Source of the DNA: Acidimicrobiales bacterium
GTDB lineage: Bacteria > Actinomycetota > Acidimicrobiia > Acidimicrobiales > AC-14
DNA: 64,000 bases
Direction: 5' to 3'
NCBI GenBank assembly: GCA_025463925.1
Contig: JAODBK010000046.1
Location: forward strand, 34,735 to 98,734
Positions 10,118-19,930 of this stretch are shown here, piece by piece. A program made the position numbers and the translations under genes. Under the pieces are notes generated by a model. It searched no databases. It was given only the letters and a program-made list of their open reading frames with translations, and was not told where the DNA came from. How positions within the stretch are numbered: position 1 is the stretch's first letter; each line of letters begins with the position of its first letter.

Positions 10118-11008
10118 TCATGCGCCGGCCATGTCTGCGACCGAGAACCGGTTTCCACGCAAGCTCATGACGACGAACGCCAGCGCCGCGAGCGCAAGCT
10201 GCGGCGCTCCGACTTGTTTTCCGATCTGTCCGAACGACGGCACGAGACCCAATGTCAGCCCGACGACGACGGCGCCGACGACTGCTCCACCGATCGATTC
10301 GAGGCCACCGATCAGCGCGGCGACGAAGGCCGGCAAGACTTGCAGCGACAGGGTGTACGGATGGAGGTTCGTGGACGCCCCGAGCATGATCCCGCCCAGC
10401 GCAGCCAACAACCCGGCGAAGCACCAGGCCATCGACGTCGTCCGGTCCGGGTCAATCCCCATCAAGCGGGCAGCCCGGCGGTTGTCGGCCGCGCACCGCA
10501 TCGCAAGACCGAGGTCGGTGAACCGAAACAATGCAATGAACACCGCGGCGGCGATCAACGCGACGACCAGCGTGCCGATGTCGCCGAGCTGCAGGAGAGC
10601 GTTGCCGACGCGAAAGGTGTGCCGCGGGAAGAGCGAAACCCCTTGCACCGGCGTGGTCCCCCACTGGCGTGCCGCCAGGGCAATCAGCAAGCCGAGCACG
10701 CCAACCGTGCCGACGGTTTGGGATGTGGCCGACGCGCTCCGCAAGCGGCGCACGACAACGATCTCGACGACCACACCGAGGAGGCCGCCCGCCAGGAGCG
10801 CAACGAGGGTGGCACCGATCGCCCCGAAGGTCGACGCCAGTGCGTAGGCGATGTATGCGGGCAACATCGCCATCGCGCCGTGCGCCAGGTTCAGCACTTT
10901 GGACGCGCGGTAGATGAACACCAGCCCCAAGGCGAACATCGTGTACGCACCCACGAGCGGAACCGTGAGGACGACATTGATCAGGAGGTCGCGCAGGACG
11001 TGGGGCAT
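10118..11008 (-). CDS. livH: Branched-chain amino acid-type ABC transporter permease LivH
   Basis: A 296-residue multi-pass permease starting MPHVLRDLLINVVLTVPLVG. The family signature GLVFIYRASKVLNLAHGAMA lies near residues 25-45, and LGGIMLGA and LIGGLESIGGAVVGAVVVG occur further on. The ATG at 11008 is two nucleotides after the stop of the binding-protein gene and the downstream fusion begins 7 nt after its stop, so the liv genes form one operon. Forms the membrane pore with the LivM part of the fusion. Confidence 0.93.
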   Translation of the reverse strand: MPHVLRDLLINVVLTVPLVGAYTMFALGLVFIYRASKVLNLAHGAMAMLPAYIAYALASTFGAIGATLVALLAGGLLGVVVEIVVVRRLRSASATSQTVGTVGVLGLLIALAARQWGTTPVQGVSLFPRHTFRVGNALLQLGDIGTLVVALIAAAVFIALFRFTDLGLAMRCAADNRRAARLMGIDPDRTTSMAWCFAGLLAALGGIMLGASTNLHPYTLSLQVLPAFVAALIGGLESIGGAVVGAVVVGLTLGLVPSFGQIGKQVGAPQLALAALAFVVMSLRGNRFSVADMAGA

Positions 11009-11010
11009 CG

Positions 11011-12663
11011 CTAGAAGTCCTGGTTCACTTCGTTGTCGGCAACGAAGTCGGTGTTGGCGTACCGCCACTGGGTGAAGGAGTTGACGTTGTACACCGCCTC
11101 AAAGGCTTGCGCCGCGGTCGCCGCGAAATGGTTGCCAGCGCTGTACTGCAAGGGTCGCGAGAGACCGGTGTCGAGCGTCGTTGAGTCAAGAACGGTTTGG
11201 AGGTCAGCTCTGGTTGGTGCCGCCCCCAATTGCTGCAGCGCTTGGACCAAGAGCTTCATGCCGACGTACGCGCCTTCGACATGGGGGTTGGACGGGTCAG
11301 CGGTCGAGGACACCGCGGCGAGGTCGTTGCGGTATTCGGAGACCTTCGGATCGGTGTCAAAGGGCGAGATCGGCGGCTTGAAGCTCGTCCAAACTCGCAA
11401 GTTGGAGCAGGCACCGCCGCAGTTCACCGCGAACGACGTCACGAACAGCGGCTGCGGTGCCCCGATGCCGATCGCCGGTCGATCGTTCTGCTTCTGGTCA
11501 CCCAGACCGCCGTTCTTGACCCACGTCTCGGCCGTCGCCGGCTCCAGCAGCATGGCCACGAAGTCGCACTTCTTGAACTGACCGGCGCTGGTCGAACATT
11601 TGTCGACGAAGCTCTTGACCTCGTTGAGGTAGGACTGGCTGCCACCTTGGACCGGCTGGTCTGAGGCGACCTGGAGGCCCATGCGCTTCACCGCGCCAAC
11701 GAACGCGTCGTGGCCCTCCACGCCGAACCGGTACTTGTTGTCGTACACGATGGCAAACGTCTTTGCGCCCCGAGCCGCGGCGTCGTGGGCCATGATGTGC
11801 ATGACGGAATGGGTGGACGTCGCGACGGGCCACACCCACGGGTGTTGGTACTGATCGATCAGCATCCCATCAGCGCCGACCACCGGGAACTGGTTGTTGT
11901 CGATCAGGCCGTTCTCGATCGGATAGCGGAGGCCCTCTGAGGACGGATTCACGGCAAGGCCGAAGTAGCACTTGCAGCCGATGTACTTGTTGATCAGATC
12001 GTTTCCCGCGGCCGGATCCCAGCCGTCGTCGTCGTATTTGATGTTGACCTGACGCCCGCAGATGCCGCCGGCAGCATTGACTTTGCGGCGAACGGCCTCC
12101 ATGCCGGACTGGGCGTCGGAGAGGAAGTCCTTGGCGATGCCGGTCTTGACGACCGTTGCCGCGAACTCGATGGAGGTCGCGGTGACGCCCTGGTCGGTCG
12201 CGCCGGCGTTCTTGTGGGCCGCGCAATCGGCCGAGATCGCCCCGGGCGTGGTGCCAGCCGCGGCCGCGGCACCACCTCCGGGCGCGGAGCCGGAGACCGA
12301 CGGGTCGGCACTGGCAACCACCGGGTTTCCGTTGGCGTCGACCACCGGGTTGCCGTTCTCATCGACCACGACGTCCCCGCCGGCAGTTCCCGGGTCGGAT
12401 CCCGCCGCCCCGCCGCCTCCGCCAGATCCCGTCGATCCCGACCCAGATCCGCCACTTGCGGATGCGCCAGTCGTACCGGAACTCTTGACGCCCTTCAGGG
12501 TGGTCGTCTTCCGGGCGCCGTTCGCCGCGGCGCCGCCGGTGCCGGTCGCGGTGTTGGCCGTCAGCGTGAAGGTCGACAGCAAGCTGATCACGATGACCGC
12601 GATCGCCGCCGTCCAGGCGCCTCCTGAGGAACCTCCAGCCGGCGGAGCAGGATCGGAATTCAT
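11011..12663 (-). CDS. Membrane-anchored branched-chain amino acid-type ABC substrate-binding protein
   Basis: A 550-residue periplasmic-binding protein of the Leu/Ile/Val type (GVTATSIEFAATVVKTGIAK; GGICGRQVNIKYDDDGWDP; AIVYDNKYRFG; VEGAYVGMKLLVQAL). Unlike usual family members it has no lipobox. A 20-residue cytoplasmic lead, one membrane segment (AWTAAIAVIVISLLSTFTL) and a ~110-residue Gly/Ser/Ala-rich linker with an NGNPVV repeat precede the binding domain. Several cysteines (GCKCYF, KCDF, NCGGAC) suggest disulfides. ATG 12663 is preceded by GAAGGAG. The first gene of the liv operon, it carries the recurrent box element at 12753-12806 and so may belong to the envelope regulon. Confidence 0.88.
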   Translation of the reverse strand: MNSDPAPPAGGSSGGAWTAAIAVIVISLLSTFTLTANTATGTGGAAANGARKTTTLKGVKSSGTTGASASGGSGSGSTGSGGGGGAAGSDPGTAGGDVVVDENGNPVVDANGNPVVASADPSVSGSAPGGGAAAAAGTTPGAISADCAAHKNAGATDQGVTATSIEFAATVVKTGIAKDFLSDAQSGMEAVRRKVNAAGGICGRQVNIKYDDDGWDPAAGNDLINKYIGCKCYFGLAVNPSSEGLRYPIENGLIDNNQFPVVGADGMLIDQYQHPWVWPVATSTHSVMHIMAHDAAARGAKTFAIVYDNKYRFGVEGHDAFVGAVKRMGLQVASDQPVQGGSQSYLNEVKSFVDKCSTSAGQFKKCDFVAMLLEPATAETWVKNGGLGDQKQNDRPAIGIGAPQPLFVTSFAVNCGGACSNLRVWTSFKPPISPFDTDPKVSEYRNDLAAVSSTADPSNPHVEGAYVGMKLLVQALQQLGAAPTRADLQTVLDSTTLDTGLSRPLQYSAGNHFAATAAQAFEAVYNVNSFTQWRYANTDFVADNEVNQDF

Positions 12664-12752
12664 CGCAACAGCACTCCTTCGAGCGTCGGATCGGCGGAAC
12701 CCCGAGTTCTCGTGCGCCGTCTCGAGAAGGGTTGGCGCCCGTTGCCGGTTGC

Positions 12753-12806
12753 TCCTTCCACCAAATGGGTGAGGGTCTTGACTCTTGAGGTGGGAGACCT
12801 CACCCC
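12753..12806 (-). promoter_or_regulatory. Envelope-regulon box element a (liv operon)
   Basis: On the minus strand: GGGGTGA, then TCCCACCTC, then after 21 bp from box 2 the third box CTCACCCATTTGGTGGAAGG. The third box is almost identical to that of the element at 19746-19799. It ends about 90 nt before the binding-protein ATG. Protein or sigma factor recognising it unknown. Confidence 0.6.
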
Positions 12807-12823
12807 TCTTTGCGGCGCTGCGG

Positions 12824-15800
12824 TCAGGTGATGGCGGTTTGGATCGCCGCCGCGATGGCATCGGGCAGCGCAGCGGTGCCGCCGAAGACATAGGCGGAGG
12901 CGATGGCGGCCTTGTTCGCGACGAGGTAGCTCGCGGTTGTATTGGGCAGGCCGGTCGCGGCGCTGAGTACCAACGGTGCACCGCGGCCGGCGATGTGGGG
13001 CCCGGCGCCGAGCGCGTCGGGATAGTTGGTGCCGATCGCCACGCCGACCGTCGTCGGCTTGTTGAAGAACTGATTGGCGATCTTGGTCGACGTCTCATAC
13101 CGATCGGCGCCGACCAGTGGAGTGGCCGATGAGTCGGCCTTCGCAGCCGGACCGCCAAGGGCGTAGCGCTTTGCTGGTGGGTGCGCGGCGAGGTAGTTCT
13201 TGGTCGCGGTCGGCATCGTCGCACCGGCCGTCAGGAGGATGGCCGCTTTCGCGTGGGTCGCCGCCGCGCCGCCGGTAAGCGCATCAGGGAAGTTGTCGCC
13301 GGTGGCCAAGAGATCCATCGTGGGATTGCCCAGGCCCTGGTCGGCGATGACGGTCGCGGTGGCGTACCGGTCGGAACCTGCATACCGGGTCGATGAGTAA
13401 CCGAGGGACTGCAGCGAGGCTTCGTAACCTGATCCCAGGGCGGCCAGACCGCCGAGCAGGTAGACGGTCCGGCCCTTCGGGAGGATGCGCTGAATCTCGG
13501 CGCCGACATTCCCATCGAGCCCGGCCGTTGGGCTCAACAGCAACGGGCCGCCTTTCGCGGCGGCGAGTGGGCCGCCGGCCAGTGCGTCCGGATAGTTGAA
13601 GGCGGTGGCCAGGACAACGGCGTTCGCCTTGCCAGCGTCCGGGTAGGCGTCCCTCGAGATGGCGATGGCGGTCCCGATTCGGTCGTTTCCCCACAGACGG
13701 ATGATCGGATCCGAACCGGGCACGGCGGCGTTGGAGGTGGCGCCGGGCCCGTCACCAATGGCATTGGTGGCAACCACCGTGAAGGTGTAGGACGTGCCGT
13801 TGGTCAAGCCCCCGACGTCCACCGATGTCACCGTGCCGGACACTGTTTGCGTCGCACCACCGGGTTGGGCCGTGATGGTGTAGCCGGTGATCGGGCTGCC
13901 CCCGTCGGAGTCGGGCGTCGCCCAACTGACGTGAGCCCCCTTGTCGATCCCGATGGCAGCAACCTTCGTCGGCGGGCCGGGCACCGTCGCCGCGGCGACC
14001 TTCCGGATCAAGTGGTTGACCGTGTCGCTGACGTAGAGATTCCCGGCGGCGTCGAACGTCACCGCCTCGGGACGGGCCAGCTGTGCCGATGTGGCCGGAC
14101 CGCCGTCGCCCCCGTAGCCGCAGGATCCTGCGGCACCAGCGACCGTCGACACGTTCCCGCCGGCGTCGACTTTGCGCACGGTGCACGTGCCGGCATCGGC
14201 CACGTAGAGGTTCCCGGCGGCGTCGAAGGCGAGACCTTCAGGATCATTGAACCGGGCCGATACCGCCGGACCGTCTGCGTACCCGCAGTTGTTGCCAGTT
14301 CCGGCACCCGAGGTGGTCCCGGCCAGGGTGGAGATCGTGCCGCTGGCCCGGTCGAGTTTGCGGATCAGGCAGTTGTCGGCGTCCGCGATGTACACGTTGC
14401 CGGCACTGTCGTAGGCCACACCACGGGGGTGGTTCAGCGAGGCCAGGCCAGCCGCTTGGCCGTCGCCGCCGTAGCCGGCGTGTTGCGCGATTCCCGCGAT
14501 GGTCCTGATGGTCCCCGAGCTGTTGACCTCTCGCACGATGTGGTTGTTGGTGTCGGCGATCAGCAGGTTGCCGGCGGCATCGACGGCAACCGCCCGCGGG
14601 TTGTTGAGGTGGGCAGAGGTCGCGGGCACGAGGTTCTCGGTCGCCCCGTAGCCACATTGCGGGGTAGTCGGGTCAGTGGGCGTTGTGCCGGCCACGTCGC
14701 TGATCGCGTGCGACGGCGTGATCTTTCGGACCAGACAGTTCGCCTCGTCCGCCACGAACACGTTTCCTGCTCCGTCCAGCGCCACGCCCGACGGTGACCA
14801 GAAATGGGCTTGCATGGCCTGGCCGCCACCGCCGCTGTAGGAGCCGGGCGCGTTCACGCCGGCGATCGTCGCGATTGTCGGCGGCGTCCCGGGGGCAACG
14901 GCCCGAATGACGTTGGCTCCGGCATCGGCGAAGAGGAGGGTGCCAGTGTGTTGATCGACCGCCTCGCCGGCCGGGGCGTTGAGCTCCGCGTTCACGGCCG
15001 GACCGCCGTCGCCCGAGTCACGGACGTTTCCGTTGCCGGCGACCGTGCGGATGATGCCGGTCGAGGTGTCGATCTCGCGCACGCGGCGGTTGCTCTGGTC
15101 GGCGACGTAGAGCTTCGTGCCGACGACGACGAGACCGGCGAGATGACCGACGCGGGCCGAAGTGGCTGGCCCGTTGTCGCCCAGGTACCCGCAGGTGTTG
15201 TCGGGCGACGCCCAAGAGGCGTTGTAGCCGTCCGGATCCCCGCTCATCGCAGGGTAGGTCCCACCGGCGGTTCCGATGATCGCGTCCGCAGCGAATGTCG
15301 CCTTCTGGATGACGCAGTTGTCTCGTTCGGCGATGTAGAGGTTCCCTGATGGGTCAAATGCGATGCCGGTCGGTACACGCATTCGTGCCTGTTGGGGATC
15401 GTCGTGGTCAGCGCCAGGGCTGGGTGCGTAGCCCGCGTCGCACGGCTGCTGGTTCACGCCGACGGCACGTGCCGAGTCGGCGGCATCGCCAGTCGGGAGG
15501 ACAATGTGATGCTGCGCGCCGTCGACTCTCCGCACCTTGCACTCGCTCAGCGATGCCCAGGAGGCCGAGACATCTCCTGACGGGTCGACAGCCAACCCCC
15601 GAGCTGCGGCGAGCGACGGGTCGACAACAACCGTCGTGATGTAGTTGGTCCCGCCAAAGCCCTGGTGGATCTCGCGGATCGCCTGCTGGTTTCGGTCGGC
15701 CAGGAAGAGTCGGCCACTGGCGTCATAGGCGAGCGCGGTCGGCGTCCCCAGCTGGGTCTGATCGGCCGCACCACCGTCGCCCGGGCACACCTGGCTCGCC

Positions 15801-16294
15801 GAGTCGCACGGCGACGTCACGGGAGAACCTGGGATACCGGCCAGCGTCGTGATCTGGCCAGTGGTGTCGACCTTCCGGACGACGGCATTGCCGGTGTCGG
15901 CAATGTAGAGGTTGCCGGCTGGATCGACCGCGATGCCGCTCGGCGGCTCGGCTGAGACGGAGAGTTTGGCGTTGATCGCCGGCCCATTGTCGCCTGAGTA
16001 CCCCAGCGTGCCGGTGCCGGCGACGACGGTCTCATTGTTGGTCGCGTGGTCGATCCGGCGCACGACATCGGATTCAACGTCGACGACGTAGAGATCACCG
16101 GCACTGTTCGCCGCCAACCCGCCCGGCGTTTGCGTCACCTCGGTCGCCGGCCCTTGGCCGAGGCCACCGGCGTAGGTCGTGATCGTCGACAGCGCCGGCC
16201 CGGTGCCCGCGGCCCGCGCCCGATGATTCGGGAGCGCAAGGAGCGCCGCAGCCAGGGCGAGCGTCGCCGCGATCGAGGCAGGTCGGTGGTTCAT
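12824..16294 (-). CDS. Secreted NHL-repeat, fibronectin III and cell-wall-binding-repeat protein
   Basis: A 1156-residue exported protein. A signal peptide (MNHRPASIAATLALAAALLA...RARA) is followed by roughly 750 residues of NHL-type beta-propeller repeats with recurring GIAVDPAGNLYIADTGNAVV, VVRKVD and GGDGGPATSA motifs, enough for two propellers. A fibronectin III domain (PGPPTKVAAIGI...SYTFTVVATNAIGDGPG, about 790-880) precedes three cell-wall-binding type 2 repeats (GNDRIGTAIAIS; GSDRYATATVIA; GADRYETSTKIA, each with PDAL and LLGG-like motifs). The C-terminal module should tether it to wall polymers, leaving the propellers for surface binding. It lies 67 bp downstream of the 1108-residue protein gene on the same strand, so co-transcription from element b is likely. 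ATG 16294 follows GAGGT. Confidence 0.88.
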   Translation of the reverse strand: MNHRPASIAATLALAAALLALPNHRARAAGTGPALSTITTYAGGLGQGPATEVTQTPGGLAANSAGDLYVVDVESDVVRRIDHATNNETVVAGTGTLGYSGDNGPAINAKLSVSAEPPSGIAVDPAGNLYIADTGNAVVRKVDTTGQITTLAGIPGSPVTSPCDSASQVCPGDGGAADQTQLGTPTALAYDASGRLFLADRNQQAIREIHQGFGGTNYITTVVVDPSLAAARGLAVDPSGDVSASWASLSECKVRRVDGAQHHIVLPTGDAADSARAVGVNQQPCDAGYAPSPGADHDDPQQARMRVPTGIAFDPSGNLYIAERDNCVIQKATFAADAIIGTAGGTYPAMSGDPDGYNASWASPDNTCGYLGDNGPATSARVGHLAGLVVVGTKLYVADQSNRRVREIDTSTGIIRTVAGNGNVRDSGDGGPAVNAELNAPAGEAVDQHTGTLLFADAGANVIRAVAPGTPPTIATIAGVNAPGSYSGGGGQAMQAHFWSPSGVALDGAGNVFVADEANCLVRKITPSHAISDVAGTTPTDPTTPQCGYGATENLVPATSAHLNNPRAVAVDAAGNLLIADTNNHIVREVNSSGTIRTIAGIAQHAGYGGDGQAAGLASLNHPRGVAYDSAGNVYIADADNCLIRKLDRASGTISTLAGTTSGAGTGNNCGYADGPAVSARFNDPEGLAFDAAGNLYVADAGTCTVRKVDAGGNVSTVAGAAGSCGYGGDGGPATSAQLARPEAVTFDAAGNLYVSDTVNHLIRKVAAATVPGPPTKVAAIGIDKGAHVSWATPDSDGGSPITGYTITAQPGGATQTVSGTVTSVDVGGLTNGTSYTFTVVATNAIGDGPGATSNAAVPGSDPIIRLWGNDRIGTAIAISRDAYPDAGKANAVVLATAFNYPDALAGGPLAAAKGGPLLLSPTAGLDGNVGAEIQRILPKGRTVYLLGGLAALGSGYEASLQSLGYSSTRYAGSDRYATATVIADQGLGNPTMDLLATGDNFPDALTGGAAATHAKAAILLTAGATMPTATKNYLAAHPPAKRYALGGPAAKADSSATPLVGADRYETSTKIANQFFNKPTTVGVAIGTNYPDALGAGPHIAGRGAPLVLSAATGLPNTTASYLVANKAAIASAYVFGGTAALPDAIAAAIQTAIT

Positions 16295-16361
16295 CGTGAC
16301 CTCATTGGTTGATCCACGTCGTGGAGGACCGGTCGTCGGTGCAGTGGGTCTGCGACGTCGG

Positions 16362-19300
16362 CTAGAGCGACAGTGCCCGGAGGAATTGGCGCCGGCGGGC
16401 GAACAAGTACGCCGGGCCGGCAAGGAACGACCACATCACGAAGAGCAACGCGAACTCGCCCGGCCGGGTAACCAACATCTCGATCGCTTGGCGAAGCGCT
16501 TCCCCGGGTGCTCCCAACACCTGGCGCAAAGTGCCGCCCGGCGAGGTTGGCACCGTGCGTTCTGCCACGAGCGGCTGCGTGGCCACCCGGACCGCCGGGG
16601 CGGCGCGTCCGCTCTCCCGTCGACCAGTCACTGCAGCGCGGTGAACGGTACGTGATCGGGGCGGACTCGGGCGCGCCGCCGGCGGAGGCGTGACCAGGGC
16701 CTTCGACGCCGTCGTCGGTTGGGTGACCGTGGGGATCGTGACCATTGCGGTCGTCGTCGGCGTTGTATCGATGGACCCGAAGTCGGACAGCGGCGTGATT
16801 CCGTAACGAGACTCGGCATGCACGCCGGCGAGCTGCACCACCGTGCGACTGCGACCCTCGGACCCGTCGTTGTAGAACACGGCCTGCAGGCCGGCCACGG
16901 TGTGTGATGCGTCGTCGTTGACCGCATTGTCAGCGGCTGCCTCGCCGGGATCTTTGGTCACGACCGCCTGATAACCGCCAGGGGTTGCCTCCCCGTGCGG
17001 CACGGCATCACCTGGCGAATGGTTCGCGTCGGGCACGCTGATCGTGACTCGTCCCAGAGCCTGGCTGATCAGGTCGAGAACATCACGGTGATCGGCCGGA
17101 TCAAAGCAACCCGATGACTCGATTCCGGGGCCAGTCAGGCCACACCAGGCTCGGCGGAAGATCGTGTGCGCGGTCCCGGTTCGACCATGGGCGACCGTCA
17201 CAGCGGTTGTGACGACCTCGGCGATCGAGAACGGCCCGAGCCGAACACCATCGGCCGTTGCCACTGCTGTGGTGACTTGACCCGGGTAGGACGTGCCGCC
17301 GATCGTCACCGACCCTGGTTGTGTCGACACCGCGCTGGATGTGTGACCAACGGACAGCACTGGGGTCGACGAGACGTTGAGCGCGAAACCTGCGGCCGAG
17401 GCCGACGCCACCGATGCGTTCTTCACGGCGTCGCAGGCCGCCTGGGACTCCATCATCTGCGCCAGGGGTGCCGGCTGTTGTCCCGTTTGGTGGTCCGCGG
17501 CTGGCGTCGTGCCGAAGTCGGCGCACTGTGAGCTGGGGGCAGGGAACCCTCTCCCATCCGCTCCTGCGGTGCCTTGGGACGCGTCCGGAACCGGCGCGCC
17601 TGACTGGGCCACGCCCTGCTTCGCTCCCGCGCACGCAGGGTCCACGGCCTGCGAGGCAGGTGCAAACGGCGTGTTCTGAAGGGCAATGGAACCACAGCTG
17701 CCGACGTTCTTCAGATCGCTGTCGGTTGCCTGCTCCGACGATGGAAATGCCAGCCCGGCTCCGGATGCCGTAGATCCGGTGTCAGATCCTGACGACGCCA
17801 TGGTCGACGCGAGGAAGGCCTCTCGACCACCGGGCGAGGCGGCAACGTCGGCCGCGCAGGAGCCATTGAACTGCCCTCGCTCGAACGCAAGCTGTCCAGC
17901 CGTGAATGTTTGGTTCAACGACACGAGGAGCTGGTTCTGGTCACAGAAGGGATCATTGGGGTTCACGATCCTGCCGACGCCGCCAACAACGATCATGTGT
18001 GCGCCGGAGGCGATCGCCTCCCCAGTCGCCGATGCCACTGTCTTGCCCGGCGCTTCGTCGATTTGGTGGGTCAAAGCGTCCCGGTCGACCGGGAGCGCGT
18101 CAGGCGGGTCGGGCAGATCGTCTTGCACGACCGTCCAGCCACCTCGACCTGCGATGGGCACAAACAACCGGTGCGCCGCCGGTGCAACGGCGATGACCTG
18201 CTGGGAGATCTCGAAGCCCGCCTGACCCGCGGTCTGGACGAAATTGGGTGCGTTCTGCGTGTTGGCGAGCACCGGATAGATCACCCCGCCGGGAAGGGGC
18301 CGGCCGCGCTCGGGCGCGACCAGGATGCCCTTCGAGGTCAACAAGTAGAGCCGACCGCGCACCGCGTCGATCCCCATCGCGACGTTTCCATCGGGCTGGT
18401 CGGTGACGCCGCCGGTGACCACCCCGACGAATCGATGCGCACCGGGATGGGGGTCGTACACCCAGACGGCGTTGCCGGAGAGGGCGTCGGCCGTCACGAG
18501 CATCAGGTTGCCCGTGACCTTGTCGACGATTGGCGTTGGGGCATCCTTGATCGTCGGGGATGCCAGAGCGGGGAAGCGGGCAACGGTGGCATTGACCATG
18601 GCGCCCGTGGTCGGATCGGTTTGGCCACCGCACGGCGAGGCCAGCGGCGAACCTGGTGCACTCGCGGCGGGGTTGGGCGCCGCGGAGGTCGGGCCGACCG
18701 GGACAGGGCACATCAAGGCGGTGGTTCCGGACGGTTGGATCGGGATGCGCACCACGTATCCCTGAGCTCCGACCGGTTGCGTGAAGTACCCGGCTGACGG
18801 ATCGAAGCAATAGCTCAAGATCGCGTCGCCGCTCGTGTCGTGGAGGCGTTGCACGAGCGGGGGAAGCGCCGCCCCTGCCCTTTGGTCCGGGAATCGGCCA
18901 CAGCCAGCCGAACGGAGATCGATTGTCCAGTCGATCTGCGCCGCCGGGATCGATTTCACCGTCGGCGAGAGCCCGCCGTCGTCGATCGCGGTGAGCGTGG
19001 CGCCGGACAATGAGATCTGCTCGATCAACAGCGGAGAGCCGTCATTGGCGCTGCCGCCTTCGACCTGCGCCACGATCGGCGGCGTCTGCGAGGACTTTGC
19101 GGCACTCGTCGAATCCGTACCGACGAGATAGAGCTTGGCCGCGCCGCCCTCGGCCGGTTGATAGAAGAAGGCGCCCTGCGGCTGCAGGTTCACCGGCGTC
19201 GGGCACAACAGCGGGATCTGCCCTGCATATGTGACGTTGCGAGTGCCGTCGGCGAGCACGGTGGAGTAGTCGTAGACGAGGATCCCCGAGGCAGGCTTCA

Positions 19301-19688
19301 CTCGCGCGTCGGTGACCTGGTTGTTGCACGTGTTGCCGAAGAAGAACAGGAGCTGACGCGCCGGATCGATGGCGAACTGGGAGATCGTGTGCGTGGCGGT
19401 GCTGCCATCGAAGCCGTCCCGTCGCCACGCGACCCGCATTCGCACCAGGTCGTACATGACCAGGCCGATCTGGTCCTCGTAGGTGAAGCCGAGGCTGTGC
19501 TGGTCGTCGACGATCATGTCGGTCGGCTTGCCTGACGCAGCCGGCATGACGCCGGCAACTCGCAGGCTCGGCGAGTCCGCGTGGGCCGACGGGAGCGCCG
19601 AGATGCCGAGCGAGCCGGCCAACAGAAGCATCGACGCGACCACGCTGCGACCGCGACGTCGGCGTCGCCCGTATCCCGTCGGTGTCAT
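16362..19688 (-). CDS. Large secreted, C-terminally membrane-anchored surface protein, function unknown
   Basis: An 1108-residue protein with an Arg-rich signal peptide (GRRRRRGRSVVASMLLLAGS...SAHA, cleavage near 38). A long extracytoplasmic part contains WD/propeller-like segments (FAIDPARQLLFFFGNT; VDKVTGNLMLVTADALSG; MGIDAVRGRLYLLTSKGILV). A Ser/Ala-rich low-complexity middle and a C-terminal membrane helix (FALLFVMWSFLAGPAYLFA) with a basic tail follow. No catalytic domain is recognised. ATG 19688 follows GGAGGGG. Element b lies 58-111 bp upstream. Probably first gene of a two-gene unit with the NHL/cell-wall-binding protein; both look like surface propeller proteins, one membrane-anchored and one wall-anchored. 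Confidence 0.8.
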   Translation of the reverse strand: MTPTGYGRRRRRGRSVVASMLLLAGSLGISALPSAHADSPSLRVAGVMPAASGKPTDMIVDDQHSLGFTYEDQIGLVMYDLVRMRVAWRRDGFDGSTATHTISQFAIDPARQLLFFFGNTCNNQVTDARVKPASGILVYDYSTVLADGTRNVTYAGQIPLLCPTPVNLQPQGAFFYQPAEGGAAKLYLVGTDSTSAAKSSQTPPIVAQVEGGSANDGSPLLIEQISLSGATLTAIDDGGLSPTVKSIPAAQIDWTIDLRSAGCGRFPDQRAGAALPPLVQRLHDTSGDAILSYCFDPSAGYFTQPVGAQGYVVRIPIQPSGTTALMCPVPVGPTSAAPNPAASAPGSPLASPCGGQTDPTTGAMVNATVARFPALASPTIKDAPTPIVDKVTGNLMLVTADALSGNAVWVYDPHPGAHRFVGVVTGGVTDQPDGNVAMGIDAVRGRLYLLTSKGILVAPERGRPLPGGVIYPVLANTQNAPNFVQTAGQAGFEISQQVIAVAPAAHRLFVPIAGRGGWTVVQDDLPDPPDALPVDRDALTHQIDEAPGKTVASATGEAIASGAHMIVVGGVGRIVNPNDPFCDQNQLLVSLNQTFTAGQLAFERGQFNGSCAADVAASPGGREAFLASTMASSGSDTGSTASGAGLAFPSSEQATDSDLKNVGSCGSIALQNTPFAPASQAVDPACAGAKQGVAQSGAPVPDASQGTAGADGRGFPAPSSQCADFGTTPAADHQTGQQPAPLAQMMESQAACDAVKNASVASASAAGFALNVSSTPVLSVGHTSSAVSTQPGSVTIGGTSYPGQVTTAVATADGVRLGPFSIAEVVTTAVTVAHGRTGTAHTIFRRAWCGLTGPGIESSGCFDPADHRDVLDLISQALGRVTISVPDANHSPGDAVPHGEATPGGYQAVVTKDPGEAAADNAVNDDASHTVAGLQAVFYNDGSEGRSRTVVQLAGVHAESRYGITPLSDFGSIDTTPTTTAMVTIPTVTQPTTASKALVTPPPAARPSPPRSRTVHRAAVTGRRESGRAAPAVRVATQPLVAERTVPTSPGGTLRQVLGAPGEALRQAIEMLVTRPGEFALLFVMWSFLAGPAYLFARRRQFLRALSL

Positions 19689-19745
19689 CGATCAGCCCCT
19701 CCGCGAAGTCGTCCGAGATGGTGATTGGGCCCGCCTAGCCCGCCT

Positions 19746-19799
19746 TCCTTCCACCGAATGGGTGAGAAGCGCCGTTGTCTCAGGTGGGAGTTCACCCGG
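19746..19799 (-). promoter_or_regulatory. Envelope-regulon box element b
   Basis: On the minus strand: CCGGGTGA, 3 nt, CCCACCTG, then 22 bp from box 2 to the third box CTCACCCATTCGGTGGAAGG. The total is 54 bp, the same length and register as the element at 23704-23757. It lies 58 bp upstream of the large surface protein gene. Confidence 0.65.
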
Positions 19800-19930
19800 A
19801 GCGCGGTCCGCTGCGACGGGATTTCACCTTGAAGAAGGTCTAGGGCCTAATACGCCGGCCCGACGAGGAAGTCCGCTGTTGCCGATCGGCGCAGGCGCCG
19901 ACATCTCCGACCGTACAGGACCCAGAGAAC

